A stretch of DNA of 64,000 nt. Source: an uncultured Alphaproteobacteria bacterium. GTDB taxonomy: Bacteria > Pseudomonadota > Alphaproteobacteria > HIMB59. Position 1 is the first letter of the stretch. The number at the start of each line of letters is the position of its first letter. The translations under genes and the position numbers were made by a program. The notes beneath the pieces were generated by a model. The model ran no database searches, had not been told where the DNA came from, and saw only the letters and a list, made by a program, of their open reading frames with translations. The stretch is from assembly GCA_902546975.1 (NCBI GenBank), contig CACCLU010000001.1, positions 248,001-312,000 on the forward strand. The letters are read 5' to 3'. Below are positions 17,070-27,217 of the stretch, piece by piece.

Positions 17070-18093
17070 TTAAGATTTCTGCTATTTGTACAGTGTTTAA
17101 AGCAGCTCCCTTTCTTAAATTGTCAGACACGCACCAGAAATTAAGACCATTTGGAATAGTAGGGTCTCTTCTAATTCTGCTAACGTAGACAGGGTCTAAA
17201 CCTGCAGATTCAATCGGAGTTACGTACCCCTCATCAGCACGGTAATCAATCATTTTTAGACCAGGGGATTTCTTAAAAATTTCTCTTATTTGGTCCTCGT
17301 CATAAGGCTTTTCAAACTCGATGTTTACAGATAGTGAATGAGATATAAATACTGGTACTCGAACACAAGTTGCAGTTAGTTCAATGTTTTGATCAAGAAT
17401 TTTTTTTGTTTCATTGTACATTTTCCACTCTTCTTTGGTTTGACCGTCCTCTAGGAAAACATCTATATGCGGGATAACATTAAAAGCAATTTGTTTAGTA
17501 AATTTTTCCTTCACTACTGCTTCATTTGCATAGATTGATTTAGTTTGATTAAATAATTCATCTGCAGCTTCTTTACCTGCACCAGATACTGATTGATAAG
17601 TTGAAACAACAATTCTTTTAACTTTGAAATGATCATGCAAAGGTTTAACCGCAACTAGCATCCCTATAGTTGAACAATTAGGATTAGAAATGATATTTTT
17701 TTTTCTAAAGTCTTTTAGCGCCTCAGGATTGACCTCAGCGACTACTAATGGGACATCTGGATCTGTTCGAAAATGAGAGGTATTGTCAATTACTATACAA
17801 CCTTGCTTAGCAGCTTTAGGAGCAAACTCACTTGAAACTTTCGCACCTGGTGAAAAAATAGCTATGTCAGTATCAGAAAAATCATATTCAGCTAAGTCTG
17901 CTACTACAACAGACTTGTTTTCTCCGTAATCAATTGTGCTTCCTTTAGAACGAGAAGAAGCTAAAGCGATTAAATCAGAATATTGAATTTCTTTTTCATC
18001 AATAATATCTAAAACCTCTCTACCGACATTTCCGGTTGCTCCGACAACAGCAATTTTAGGTTTTTTAGAAGAAGCCAACTTAAATTCTCTCAA
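17047..18093 (-). CDS. asd: Aspartate-semialdehyde dehydrogenase
   Basis: A 348-residue enzyme making aspartate semialdehyde from aspartyl phosphate with NADPH, for lysine, methionine, threonine and cell-wall diaminopimelate. VVGATGNVGREV is the nucleotide-binding site, the nucleophile Cys is in SNPNCSTIGM, and the SVSGAGKEA motif follows. It overlaps leuB by 14 bases at the end of the long leftward operon, so amino-acid biosynthesis genes share a transcript. Confidence 0.96.
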   Translation of the reverse strand: MREFKLASSKKPKIAVVGATGNVGREVLDIIDEKEIQYSDLIALASSRSKGSTIDYGENKSVVVADLAEYDFSDTDIAIFSPGAKVSSEFAPKAAKQGCIVIDNTSHFRTDPDVPLVVAEVNPEALKDFRKKNIISNPNCSTIGMLVAVKPLHDHFKVKRIVVSTYQSVSGAGKEAADELFNQTKSIYANEAVVKEKFTKQIAFNVIPHIDVFLEDGQTKEEWKMYNETKKILDQNIELTATCVRVPVFISHSLSVNIEFEKPYDEDQIREIFKKSPGLKMIDYRADEGYVTPIESAGLDPVYVSRIRRDPTIPNGLNFWCVSDNLRKGAALNTVQIAEILIKDYLSS

Positions 18094-19162
18094 TTATTAA
18101 ATCGCCCATTTTAGAACAGGAAACAAGAGTTTGGTCTTCATTTGTGTAAATGTCTCCAGTTCTGTAACCCTCAGAAAGAATTTTTTGGACAGCACTTTCT
18201 ACTTTGTTAGATAACTCTGGTTTATTGAGGTTATATTTTAACATCATAGACAAACTTAAAATGGTAGCGATCGGATTTGCTTTATCTTGACCTGCAATAT
18301 CAGGGGCACTTCCATGAACGGGCTCAAAAAGTCCATGTCTTTTGCCATTTTTTTCTTCTCCTAATGATGCCGATGGTAACATTCCAAGCGAACCAGTGAG
18401 CATAGCAGCACAATCACTCAGCAGATCTCCAAAGAGGTTATCTGTAACTATTACATCAAATTGTTTTGGGTTTCTGACAAGTTGCATGGCGCAATTATCT
18501 GCTAACATATTTTCTAGTGTAATATCTGAAAAATCTTTATGAGTTTCTTTCACAATCTCTCTCCAGAGTACACCTGTTTCCATAACGTTAGCTTTCTCAA
18601 CAGATGTTACTTTATTATTTCTTTTTCTGGCTAAATCAAAAGCAACTCTGGCAATTCTATCTATTTCGTAATCGTAATAAATTTGTGTATCGATCGCTTT
18701 CTTACCATTTGGTGTGTCTTCAATTCCTCGAGGTTGACCAAAATATACTCCACCAGTCAATTCTCTTACAATCATAATATCTAAATTGTTTACCACTTCA
18801 TTTTTTAAAGTTGAAGCTGAAACAAGAGCATCAAAAACTAATGCAGGTCTTAGATTTGCAAAAAGTTCTAATTCTTTCCTCAAACCTAAAAGCCCAGCTT
18901 CTGGTCTTTTTGATCTTTCAACGTCATCCCACTTTGATCCACCAACTGCTCCCAATAATACAGCATCTGAATTTTTTGCTTTCTCTAAAACAGAATCAGT
19001 TAAAGGTTCGCCATTAACATCATATGAAGCGCCTCCAACTAAATCTTTTTCATAACTTGCATTAAGACCTTGCTCATTTAATTTTTCAATTACTCTTATG
19101 GCTTGATCTGCAACTTCCACACCTATGCCATCTCCAGGTAATACTAAAATTTTAGAACTCAT
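18080..19162 (-). CDS. leuB: 3-isopropylmalate dehydrogenase
   Basis: A 360-residue NAD-dependent oxidative decarboxylase, third step of leucine biosynthesis. LPGDGIGVEV opens the protein, RELTGGVYFG and the metal-binding VTDNLFGDLLSD are present, with GLFEPVHGSAPDIAG near residue 280. The start directly follows the leuD stop. Usual length. Confidence 0.97.
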   Translation of the reverse strand: MSSKILVLPGDGIGVEVADQAIRVIEKLNEQGLNASYEKDLVGGASYDVNGEPLTDSVLEKAKNSDAVLLGAVGGSKWDDVERSKRPEAGLLGLRKELELFANLRPALVFDALVSASTLKNEVVNNLDIMIVRELTGGVYFGQPRGIEDTPNGKKAIDTQIYYDYEIDRIARVAFDLARKRNNKVTSVEKANVMETGVLWREIVKETHKDFSDITLENMLADNCAMQLVRNPKQFDVIVTDNLFGDLLSDCAAMLTGSLGMLPSASLGEEKNGKRHGLFEPVHGSAPDIAGQDKANPIATILSLSMMLKYNLNKPELSNKVESAVQKILSEGYRTGDIYTNEDQTLVSCSKMGDLIIERI

Positions 19163-19771
19163 TTAATTTTTTTTAAATAACCAAGGTTTTTTATTTTTTT
19201 TATCCTCTTCGTATGCATTAATTTTGTCTTGGTAACCAAGGGTAATGCCTATATCGTCTAATCCCTGCAAAAGTCTTTCTTTTCTGAATTCTTCAATTTC
19301 AAAATTGATTGAATGATTGCCAGCTTTAATGATTTGCTCCGGAAGGTCGATAGTGAACTCAATTTGATTTTTAGCTGCTGTCATTAATTGATCGAGGTTT
19401 TCAGGGCTGACAACTATCGGTAAAATTCCATTTTGAAAGCAATTATTATAGAAAATATCTGCAAAACTTGTTGAAATTACGCTTCTTATTCCAAAATCTG
19501 TAAGAGACCAAGGGGCGTGTTCTCTACTTGATCCACAACCAAAATTATCACCAGCAACCAAAATTTTTGACTGATCAAAAGGAGATGTATTCAAAACAAA
19601 ATCTTTAATGAGGTTTCCATCGTTATCATATCTCATCTCATAAAACAAACTTACACCAAGACCAGTTCTTTTAATTGTTTTGAGAAATTGCTTTGGGATA
19701 ATCATATCAGTATCGATATTAACAATTGGTAAAGGAGCTGCGATACCTTTTAAAGAATGAAACTTATCCAT
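19163..19771 (-). CDS. leuD: 3-isopropylmalate dehydratase small subunit
   Basis: A 202-residue partner of LeuC. It shows [13 protein letters not shown], the substrate loop [15 protein letters not shown] near residue 75, and the swivel-domain core. Two bases separate it from leuC and it abuts leuB. Confidence 0.96.
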   Translation of the reverse strand: MDKFHSLKGIAAPLPIVNIDTDMIIPKQFLKTIKRTGLGVSLFYEMRYDNDGNLIKDFVLNTSPFDQSKILVAGDNFGCGSSREHAPWSLTDFGIRSVISTSFADIFYNNCFQNGILPIVVSPENLDQLMTAAKNQIEFTIDLPEQIIKAGNHSINFEIEEFRKERLLQGLDDIGITLGYQDKINAYEEDKKNKKPWLFKKN

Positions 19772-19772
19772 T

Positions 19773-21182
19773 TTATGTAAAATCTCTTATATCTGAAATG
19801 TTTCCAGTAATAGCAGATGCCGCAGCAAGCTCAGGACTCATTAAATGAGTTCTACCACCTCGGCCTTGTCTACCTTCAAAATTTCTATTAGAAGTTGATG
19901 CGCACCTTTCACCTGGTTTTAATTGATCGGGATTCATACCAAGGCACATTGAACATCCAGCCTCTCTCCATTCGAAGCCAGCATCTTTTAAAATTATATC
20001 AATTCCTTCTTCTTCTGCTTGTTTTTTAACTAAGCCTGATCCTGGTACTATCATTGCTTGAACGTGTGAAGCAATCTTTTTGTCCTTAACAATAGATGCA
20101 ACTTTTCTTAAATCCTCAATTCGACCATTTGTACAAGAGCCAATAAATATTTTATCTAATTTTATGTCTGTAATTTTTGTTCCGGGCTTAAGACCCATAT
20201 ACTCAAGTGATCTTTCAATACTTTTCTTTTTATTTTCTGTTTTAGCACTACTTGGATTTGGCACCGTGCCTTTCACTGACACAACATCCTCAGGGCTAGT
20301 TCCCCATGTCACCATTGGGTCAATTTCTGAACTATCTATAACTATTTCATGATCGTAATTTGCATCATTATCTGAGGGAAGAGATGACCAGTATTCTACT
20401 GCTTGATCCCAGTGTTCAGTTCCGGGAGCATAAGGTCTGCCTTTTATATAATTAAAAGTTGTTTGATCTGGGCTAATTAAACCGGCGCGAGCGCCAGCTT
20501 CAATGCTCATATTACAAATAGTCATTCTGCCTTCCATTGAAAGGCCCATAATAGATGAACCAGCATACTCAATTACATGACCAGTTCCTCCAGCTGTTCC
20601 AATTTTTCCAATTATGTACAAGATTAAATCTTTAGAATTTACACCAAAAGGAAGTTCGCCATTGACCGAAATTCTCATATTTTTTGCAGGATTTTGAACA
20701 ATTGTTTGCGTAGCCAGAACATGCTCAACTTCACTTGTTCCGATACCAAATGCGAGAGCTCCGAAAGCTCCATGGGTAGAGGTGTGACTGTCTCCACAGA
20801 CAATTGTCATGCCCGGTTGGGTAATTCCCTGCTCAGGACCAATGATATGAACAATACCTTGTCTTTGGTCCATTAAATCAAAATATTGAATTCCATGCTC
20901 TTTAGTGTTTTTTGCTAAAGTTTCGACTTGAATTTTACTTTGTGGGTCCTCAATATTTTGTCTATTTATAGTAGGAACATTATGGTCTGCGACAGCTATA
21001 GTAGCCTCTGGTCTATGAACGGGACGATTGGATAGTTTTAATCCTTCGAAAGCTTGAGGGCTAGTTACTTCATGAACTAAATGACGATCAATATATAAAA
21101 GATTAGTCCCATCTTCTCTTTGACCGACAAGATGCTCAAACCAGATTTTATCAAAAAGTGTTTTTGGGCCTTGGTTGCTCAA
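19773..21182 (-). CDS. leuC: 3-isopropylmalate dehydratase large subunit
   Basis: A 469-residue aconitase-family enzyme that isomerises isopropylmalate. The 4Fe-4S cluster Cys residues are in [13 protein letters not shown] and in [30 protein letters not shown] is conserved. It begins ten bases after the rplS stop, so the leucine genes are appended to the ribosomal-protein operon. Confidence 0.97.
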   Translation of the reverse strand: MSNQGPKTLFDKIWFEHLVGQREDGTNLLYIDRHLVHEVTSPQAFEGLKLSNRPVHRPEATIAVADHNVPTINRQNIEDPQSKIQVETLAKNTKEHGIQYFDLMDQRQGIVHIIGPEQGITQPGMTIVCGDSHTSTHGAFGALAFGIGTSEVEHVLATQTIVQNPAKNMRISVNGELPFGVNSKDLILYIIGKIGTAGGTGHVIEYAGSSIMGLSMEGRMTICNMSIEAGARAGLISPDQTTFNYIKGRPYAPGTEHWDQAVEYWSSLPSDNDANYDHEIVIDSSEIDPMVTWGTSPEDVVSVKGTVPNPSSAKTENKKKSIERSLEYMGLKPGTKITDIKLDKIFIGSCTNGRIEDLRKVASIVKDKKIASHVQAMIVPGSGLVKKQAEEEGIDIILKDAGFEWREAGCSMCLGMNPDQLKPGERCASTSNRNFEGRQGRGGRTHLMSPELAAASAITGNISDIRDFT

Positions 21183-21192
21183 GATAATACTT

Positions 21193-21864
21193 TTAGCTTT
21201 TAGTTTCTGCCTCTTCTATTTTTTTCTCTACAGGCTTTTCCTCTTTTGGCTCATCTTCAACTTTGGGTTCTTCTTGTGGTGATGATTCCTCTGATTTAGT
21301 TTCTTTAATTTCTTCTTTAGAGTTGTCTTCAGACTTAGGGGCTTCTTGAGATGAAGTTTCCTCTGTTTTGGTCTCTTTAGCTTCTTCCTTTGGTGTTTCG
21401 TCAGTTATAGGTGTATCTGATTTATTTTCTTCAGTACTAACCTCTGAAATTTCTTCAGCATCTTCGATTGTGGATACAAATTGGTTATCATCATATGATC
21501 GACCGTCAGTTCTTTCTGCAATTCTTGCTTTTTTGCCAGACAAACCTCTTAGATAATATAATTTAGCTCTTCTTACATCGCCAACTTTTACACGTTCGAT
21601 TGAGTCGATAACATTACTGTATAATGGAAAAACCCTTTCAACACCTTCACCACTAGAAATTTTTCTAACAGTAAATGAAGAATTAAGACCGTTATTTTTT
21701 TTACCAATACAGACACCTTGAAATGCTTGCACTCTCTCTTTATTTCCTTCTTTAATCTTAACGTTAACTTTGACAGTGTCACCTGGCGCGAAGTCTGAAA
21801 CCTTTGAACTTTTTAAAATCTGCTGAATTTGTGATTGTTCGTAATTTTTAATAATTTCATTCAT
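21193..21864 (-). CDS. rplS: Ribosomal protein L19 with long acidic C-terminal tail
   Basis: L19 core of about 115 residues ([33 protein letters not shown]-like block) followed by about 105 residues rich in Glu, Lys, Ser, Thr and Pro, with repeated EETKTEE/KPEEE-like segments. Normal bacterial L19 ends near residue 115-130. The start is taken at ATG 21864 because GGAG lies six bases upstream; a longer frame from 21876 would lack a site. Fourth-to-fifth gene of the classic rpsP-rimM-trmD-rplS set. Confidence 0.93.
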   Translation of the reverse strand: MNEIIKNYEQSQIQQILKSSKVSDFAPGDTVKVNVKIKEGNKERVQAFQGVCIGKKNNGLNSSFTVRKISSGEGVERVFPLYSNVIDSIERVKVGDVRRAKLYYLRGLSGKKARIAERTDGRSYDDNQFVSTIEDAEEISEVSTEENKSDTPITDETPKEEAKETKTEETSSQEAPKSEDNSKEEIKETKSEESSPQEEPKVEDEPKEEKPVEKKIEEAETKS

Positions 21865-21914
21865 TGTGTACTCCATCCAATACTAATATATGGGTGGTAT
21901 CAGAGCGCCATATT

Positions 21915-22640
21915 CTACTCATTTTTGTTTTTTTTTAAATAGTTTTTAAATAAATCTGGTCTATTTTTTTCAGTATTTTCCAACGAATTTTGGTGTTTCC
22001 AAAGATCTATATCAGCATGTTTACCACTCACGAGTATAGAAGGTACTTCTATTTCTGAATGATCAGGGGTGATCCATGGGTTTGGTCTAGTGAATTGATC
22101 ATGTTCAACTAGTCCATTTTGAAATGACTCAATAGTGTGGGTATCATTATTTCCAAGAACACCAGGTTGGAGTCTCATTAACGTCTCAATAAATAATAAT
22201 GATGCTATCTCTCCTCCGTTTAATATCACATCGCTCACAGAAATTTCTTGAAATTCATAATAATCAATTACTCTTTGGTCAATGCCCTCATATCTACCAT
22301 TTAGTAAAATAAAATCTTTATTTAAATTATAATTAGTTAATTTTTTTTGAGTGAGTTTTTTACCTTTGGCAGAAAAACATATTTTAATACAGCTATCTAA
22401 TTCATTTTTATTAAAGTTTGCTTCGATAGATTTTGAAATTATATCAGGTCTTAATACCATACCTGCGCCACCACTAAATGGTTTATCATCAACAGAGTTC
22501 GCAGATAAATCACTGTAATCTCTTATGTTGATAGTATTGATTTCGAAATGATTTTTTGACAGAGCTTTGCCCAACAAGCCATGTTGTAAAATTCCAGGAA
22601 AAACTTCCGGAAATAAAGTAAGAATATTAAATTTTAACAT
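21915..22640 (-). CDS. trmD: tRNA (guanine-37-N1)-methyltransferase
   Basis: A 241-residue SPOUT-class methyltransferase that makes m1G37 in tRNAs. Conserved pieces are NILTLFPEVFPGIL, DDKPFSGGAGMVLRP, LLNGRYEGIDQRV near residue 112 in the knotted SAM site, and SVSDVILNGGE. Start overlaps the rimM stop by one base. Confidence 0.97.
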   Translation of the reverse strand: MLKFNILTLFPEVFPGILQHGLLGKALSKNHFEINTINIRDYSDLSANSVDDKPFSGGAGMVLRPDIISKSIEANFNKNELDSCIKICFSAKGKKLTQKKLTNYNLNKDFILLNGRYEGIDQRVIDYYEFQEISVSDVILNGGEIASLLFIETLMRLQPGVLGNNDTHTIESFQNGLVEHDQFTRPNPWITPDHSEIEVPSILVSGKHADIDLWKHQNSLENTEKNRPDLFKNYLKKNKNE

Positions 22641-23137
22641 TAATTTTTAATTATAATTTTTTTTTCTTTAACATTTACAAATGGAAAGTTTTGCTCAGTA
22701 AATCTGAAAAATTCCTTTTTTTTACTTTTAATAAAATATATTTCCAATAAATCCCCTGCACCAAAATTTACAACTGAAGCAACCTCTCCAACTCTCTGGT
22801 CATTATTATCAAATACCTCAAGTCCCTCTAGATCGTGGAAATAATATTCATTTCCTTTTACTGGTGATAGTTGTTCTTTTTTTAAGAAAATTTTTTTATT
22901 AACAAACTTTTCAATGTCTGTTCTATTATTTTTTTCGTCGATTGTTATAAGTGGGCTTTTTTTATCAAAAGATACTAGTTTTAAGTTAATAGTTTTTTCA
23001 TTATCTAAATAAAATTTTTTAAATTGATTTACATCACGATCATCATTTAAATAACTATGAAACCTTAGCAGACCCTTAGTTCCTTTAGGTCTGCCAATTA
23101 CACCAACTTGTATGAAATGCTTCTCAAAGGGAGTCAC
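22640..23137 (-). CDS. rimM: Ribosome maturation factor RimM
   Basis: A 165-residue 30S-maturation factor. The N-terminal domain has VGVIGRPKGTKGLLRFHSY and the PRC-barrel has YYFHDLEGLEVF and RVGEVASVVNFGAGDLLEI. It interacts with S19 in other bacteria. Six bases after rpsP and overlapping trmD by one. Confidence 0.93.
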   Translation of the reverse strand: MTPFEKHFIQVGVIGRPKGTKGLLRFHSYLNDDRDVNQFKKFYLDNEKTINLKLVSFDKKSPLITIDEKNNRTDIEKFVNKKIFLKKEQLSPVKGNEYYFHDLEGLEVFDNNDQRVGEVASVVNFGAGDLLEIYFIKSKKKEFFRFTEQNFPFVNVKEKKIIIKN

Positions 23138-23143
23138 AAGTAA

Positions 23144-23737
23144 TTACTCTTTAGTTTCGGGTTTATCCTCTGAAACCTCAGTTGAACCCTCTTCCTCTTT
23201 GGGCTCTTCTTTTGCAGGAGCTTCTTCTTTCTTTTCCTCCGGCTCAGAAGTCTCTTCTGTCTTCACCTCTTCAGCTGGTTTTTCAACTGCTGCTTCTTCA
23301 ACAGGCGGTTGCTCCTCTGTGGTAGTTGCCTCCTCAGTAGGTTTTTCGTCCTCTGCTTTAGCTGCTTCTTCAGTAGCTTTTGCCTCTTCTAAAGCTTTTG
23401 ATGCTGCTTCTTCTTTTGCTTTAACTCTTTCTTGAGCCTTTGCCTTTGGTAAATGCTTTTTTGTTTTCTCAGTTATTTTTGGAGCTTCCATCATTCCTAA
23501 TTCAGAGAGAATTTTTTGAACTCTTTCTGTTGGCAGGGCCCCAACCTTAAGCCAATGTTCAGCTCTTTCTTTGCTAAGCATTACTCTTTCCTTATGATCC
23601 TTGGGAACCATTGGATTGAAGTTGCCTATTTTTTCAATGAAGTTACCGTCTCTTGGTGCCCTCTCATCTGCAACCACAATTCTATAGAAAGGTCTTTTTT
23701 TTGAACCTCCTCTTGCTAGTCTTATTTTTGTCGCCAT
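23144..23737 (-). CDS. rpsP: Ribosomal protein S16 with long Ala/Glu-rich C-terminal tail
   Basis: S16 core in the first 85-90 residues ([45 protein letters not shown]). The remaining about 105 residues are low complexity: Ala, Glu, Lys, Pro and Thr, with a net acidic end. S16 is normally 80-110 residues, though tails occur in alphaproteobacteria. The tail looks like the one on L19 two genes downstream. Confidence 0.94.
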   Translation of the reverse strand: MATKIRLARGGSKKRPFYRIVVADERAPRDGNFIEKIGNFNPMVPKDHKERVMLSKERAEHWLKVGALPTERVQKILSELGMMEAPKITEKTKKHLPKAKAQERVKAKEEAASKALEEAKATEEAAKAEDEKPTEEATTTEEQPPVEEAAVEKPAEEVKTEETSEPEEKKEEAPAKEEPKEEEGSTEVSEDKPETKE

Positions 23738-23755
23738 GATTTCTCCCTTCTGTAT

Positions 23756-25108
23756 TTATTCAATCGTTGGCATTTGGTTTCCGCCTAATACACTTTTTAT
23801 TTTATTTGCAAAACCTGGTTTTTGAGCTTGTTTCATAAGTTTTTTAGTTTGCTCAAATTGTTTTAAAAGCCTGTTGACCTCGTGTACCTGTCTACCAGAC
23901 CCTGTTGCTATTCTTCTTTTTCTTGAAGCTTTTAGTAAATCAGGATCAACTCTTTCTTCTCTTGTCATTGAGCAAATAATTGCAATTTGATGATCAATAA
24001 CTTTTTCGTCAAAATCTCCACTATCCATCATATTTTTAATTTTGTTGACACCTGGCATGTGTGACATTAGTCCAGACATTCCGCCCATTTTTTTCATTTG
24101 AGAAAACTGTTTTAAAAGATCATTCATGTTGAATTTCCCACTCATCATCTGAGATTGGAGATTTTCCATTTCTTTTTGATCAAAATCTTTTTGTGCTTTT
24201 TCAACTAATGAAACAACATCTCCCATACCAAGAATTCTAGAAGCTATTCTCTCTGGGTGAAAAACTTCAAAATCTTCAATATTTTCTCCTGATCCAAAGA
24301 AACGAATTGGCAAACCTGTTTGATATTTTGCTGAAAGTGCAACTCCTCCTCTTGGGTCTGCGTCTAATCTTGTTAATATAAATCCAGTAAGTGGTACCGT
24401 GGTGTTAAAAGACTCTACAACGCTTAGGGCTTGTTGACCCATCATTGAGTCTAAAACAAGTAAATTCTCTTGTGGTTTTGCCAGATCATGAATTGTTTTC
24501 AGTTCTAAAAGTAATTCCTCATCTGTACTAATTCGACCTGAGGTATCTATAATTAAAACATCGGATAAAAGTTTTTTACTTTGTTCAAGAGCATTATTGA
24601 CAATATCTTTTATATTTTCATTTATTGGCTCAATAAACTGAATATTATTTTTTTGAGATAAAATACGAAGTTGGTCTATAGCGGCTGGTCTTCTTAAATC
24701 TGTTGACACAAGTGCTACAGATTTATTAAGAGAATTTTGACAGTAATGAGCAAGTTTTGCAATTGATGTTGTTTTACCTGCACCCTGCAGACCACACATT
24801 AAAAAAGTTGAGGGTTTATTTTTAAAGTTTAACTCGCTACTTTGAACACCAAGTATTTCTGTTAGTTCATCACTTACTATTTTAATTATTTGTTGTCCTG
24901 GCTGGACGTTTTCAATTACTTTTTGGCCAAGTGCTTTTTCTTGGATTTTTTTAATAAGATCTTTAGATACTTTAAGAGAGACATCTGCCTCTAACAGAGC
25001 AACTCTAACTTCTCGCAGGGTTGTCTCTAAATCTTTTTCAGTGATACCGCCTTTATTTGAGAGACCTTGAAAAATTCCAGTTATCTTATTTGTTATATTT
25101 TCTAACAT
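23756..25108 (-). CDS. ffh: Signal recognition particle protein Ffh
   Basis: A 450-residue SRP54 GTPase that binds signal peptides on the ribosome with 4.5S RNA. N and G domains occupy about residues 1-295 with GLQGAGKTTSIAKLA, IIDTSGR and TRLDADPRGG. The M domain contains MMSGKFNMNDLLKQ and the RNA-binding RRIATGSGRQVHEVN. First gene of the long leftward operon. A terminator-like hairpin lies close upstream of its ATG. Confidence 0.97.
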   Translation of the reverse strand: MLENITNKITGIFQGLSNKGGITEKDLETTLREVRVALLEADVSLKVSKDLIKKIQEKALGQKVIENVQPGQQIIKIVSDELTEILGVQSSELNFKNKPSTFLMCGLQGAGKTTSIAKLAHYCQNSLNKSVALVSTDLRRPAAIDQLRILSQKNNIQFIEPINENIKDIVNNALEQSKKLLSDVLIIDTSGRISTDEELLLELKTIHDLAKPQENLLVLDSMMGQQALSVVESFNTTVPLTGFILTRLDADPRGGVALSAKYQTGLPIRFFGSGENIEDFEVFHPERIASRILGMGDVVSLVEKAQKDFDQKEMENLQSQMMSGKFNMNDLLKQFSQMKKMGGMSGLMSHMPGVNKIKNMMDSGDFDEKVIDHQIAIICSMTREERVDPDLLKASRKRRIATGSGRQVHEVNRLLKQFEQTKKLMKQAQKPGFANKIKSVLGGNQMPTIE

Positions 25109-25117
25109 TTAAAAAAT

Positions 25118-25149
25118 AAAAAAATCGGCGAATGATACTCATCGGCCGA
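25118..25149 (-). promoter_or_regulatory. Terminator-like hairpin just upstream of ffh, possible attenuator
   Basis: On the minus strand TCGGCCGATGA (25149-25139) pairs with TCATTCGCCGA (25135-25125) with one C-C mismatch and one G-T pair, loop of three, followed by seven Us (25124-25118). The ffh ATG begins ten bases later. No upstream minus-strand gene needs termination here because dapF diverges, so attenuation of ffh or a short divergent transcript is possible. Confidence 0.45.
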
Positions 25150-25198
25150 CTAATTTTTCCTTTATTTAGTGAGGAATTTATATCACTATAGCTGGTCT

Positions 25199-26011
25199 AT
25201 GAAAATACCTTTTATGAAAGCTCAAGGAGCAGGAAATGACTTTATTATTGTGGATAAAAACGTTGATTTCATTAGAAAGTCAAAAAAGGTTATTAAAAGA
25301 CTTTGCGACAGGCGTTTTGGGGTAGGTTGCGATCAATTAATTCTATTAAAAAAAATCAGTTCATATTATCAAGTTACATTTTATAACTCAGATGGCTCAC
25401 TTGGGAAAAATTGTGGGAATGGATTGCGATGTGCCTACAAATATTTAGTTGAAGTAAAAAAAGTTAAAAAGGCAGTCATTAAAACTCATAAATTTTTACA
25501 TTTTGGTAAGAAAACTCAAAAGGAATACAAAATCAATGTTGGGGAAGTAACTTTAGATTGGAAAAAAATTCCTTTATCAAAAAAAATTGATTCTCAAAGT
25601 ATTCAAATTAAAAGAATAAAGATACCTGGGTTAATAAAAATAATGGGGGCAAATATTGGAAACCCTCATTGTGTTGTATTAGTAAAGAATTTAAAGCTAA
25701 TTAAATTAAATATGTTAGGGCCTTTACTTGTAAAAAATAAATTATTTCCTGATCAAGCTAATATTACTTTTGTAGAGGTATTAAAAAAATCAAAAGTAAA
25801 AGTATTATTTTGGGAGCGAGGTGGCGGTCATACACTAGCATGTGGTTCAGGAACTTGTGCTACTGCTTTTGTTTTAAATCATAATGACTTTGTGTCCTCT
25901 AAAATCAAAGTAGTTACTGAACGATCAGTATTAAAAACAGAAATCAAGGACAAGATGGTATTCCTTCAAGGCCCTGCAGAGTTAGTTTATCAATCATCGA
26001 TTAATATTTAA
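25199..26011 (+). CDS. dapF: Diaminopimelate epimerase
   Basis: A 270-residue cofactor-independent epimerase that makes meso-diaminopimelate for lysine and peptidoglycan. The two catalytic Cys are in KNCGNGLRCAYKY and ACGSGTCATAF. KAQGAGNDFIIVD is the N-terminal motif; the ATG at 25199 puts it near the usual distance from the start. A GTG start at 25169 would add ten residues not expected in the family. The stop directly touches the mtaB ATG. Confidence 0.95.
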   Translation: MKIPFMKAQGAGNDFIIVDKNVDFIRKSKKVIKRLCDRRFGVGCDQLILLKKISSYYQVTFYNSDGSLGKNCGNGLRCAYKYLVEVKKVKKAVIKTHKFLHFGKKTQKEYKINVGEVTLDWKKIPLSKKIDSQSIQIKRIKIPGLIKIMGANIGNPHCVVLVKNLKLIKLNMLGPLLVKNKLFPDQANITFVEVLKKSKVKVLFWERGGGHTLACGSGTCATAFVLNHNDFVSSKIKVVTERSVLKTEIKDKMVFLQGPAELVYQSSINI

Positions 26012-27217
26012 ATGTCTAAAGTTGTTAATTTTGGATGTCGACTAAATAACTTTGAAGGAAAAAAAATTGAAGAATTATTAGTAAATAATAGTGAAAATAT
26101 GGTTGTTATAAACTCTTGTGCCGTCACAAATGAGACTGAGAGGCAGGTAAGACAAACTATTAGAAGAATTAAAAAAGAATATCCCGATAAAAAAATTGTA
26201 ATGACAGGTTGTGCTGCACAAATATCTCCAGATAAGTATTCTTCAATGGCTGAGGTCGATAAAGTTATTGATAATGTAAGTAAACTGAAATCAGAAACTT
26301 GGACATCCTTACTTGATGAAGAACTCGAAGTAGATTTCAAGGAAGACATATTTGACTCTCCTCAAGATATCCGCCCATCTTTAGATAATAAAAACCTTAA
26401 CATCAGAGAAAGCCTTGTAATTCAACAAGGATGCAATCATAGGTGCACATTTTGTATTATTCCTTTTGGTAGAGGTAATAATAGGAGTTTTGATCCTTTT
26501 TACTTAATTGATGAGGTGGAAAGAGTTGTAGAAAATGGTGTCAAAGAAATTGTTTTAACAGGTGTTGATATATCAGATTATGGGAGCGATTTTGATCACA
26601 AATATAACATGAGCAATTTAATTTTAGATATTTTAGATAAAACTAAATTGCAACGTCTTCGACTCTCCTCAATAGACTGTGTTGAAGTTGATGAAAATTT
26701 TAATGAAGTACTAAAAGATCAAAGAGTAATGCCTCATCTTCACCTTAGTATACAGTCTGGTGATGACATGATACTGAAAAGAATGAAAAGAAGACATAAT
26801 TCGAAAGATATATTTCAATTTGTTGATCGTTGTAAAAAAATTAGAAAAGATATTTCATTTGGTGCGGATATAATTGCAGGATTTCCTACAGAAACAGATA
26901 CGATGTTTGAAAATACATACAAACTGTTAAGAGACAACGAAATTTCTCACCTCCACATATTTCCTTTTTCTCCAAAAAACAATACTCCTGCATCAAGGAT
27001 GCCACAGGTTTCTAAATTAATTATTAAAAAGAGAGCAAAAATTTTAAGAGATCTTGGTGAATTAATTTTAAAAAAAGTAAAATCCAAACTTTCATTTCCA
27101 AGGGAGATACTTATTGAAGAATTAAATTCAGGATTAGCTACTGGTTATGATCAAAATTATATCAAACATAAAGTACCCTTAGTAGGTGTACCCGTTGGAG
27201 AAGTTATCAGGATTTAA
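26012..27217 (+). CDS. mtaB: tRNA N6-threonylcarbamoyladenosine methylthiotransferase (MtaB family)
   Basis: A 401-residue radical-SAM methylthiotransferase acting on t6A37 of tRNA. The N-terminal cluster-binding region starts VVNFGCRLNNFEG with further Cys in NSCAVTNETERQVRQ and MTGCAAQ. The radical-SAM CxxxCxxC is CNHRCTFC. It overlaps ftsY by one base (TAATG). A TRAM domain is short or missing: the protein ends about 60 residues after the radical-SAM fold. Confidence 0.92.
   Translation: MSKVVNFGCRLNNFEGKKIEELLVNNSENMVVINSCAVTNETERQVRQTIRRIKKEYPDKKIVMTGCAAQISPDKYSSMAEVDKVIDNVSKLKSETWTSLLDEELEVDFKEDIFDSPQDIRPSLDNKNLNIRESLVIQQGCNHRCTFCIIPFGRGNNRSFDPFYLIDEVERVVENGVKEIVLTGVDISDYGSDFDHKYNMSNLILDILDKTKLQRLRLSSIDCVEVDENFNEVLKDQRVMPHLHLSIQSGDDMILKRMKRRHNSKDIFQFVDRCKKIRKDISFGADIIAGFPTETDTMFENTYKLLRDNEISHLHIFPFSPKNNTPASRMPQVSKLIIKKRAKILRDLGELILKKVKSKLSFPREILIEELNSGLATGYDQNYIKHKVPLVGVPVGEVIRI

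Noticed and set aside
23112-23435. Ser-rich frame on the plus strand opposite rpsP
   Set aside because: It mirrors the Glu/Ala codons of the S16 tail; no ribosome site or family match.
25109-25168. 4.5S RNA or another structural RNA between ffh and dapF
   Set aside because: The gap is only about 90 bases to the dapF ATG, and the single hairpin does not match the conserved SRP RNA tip.
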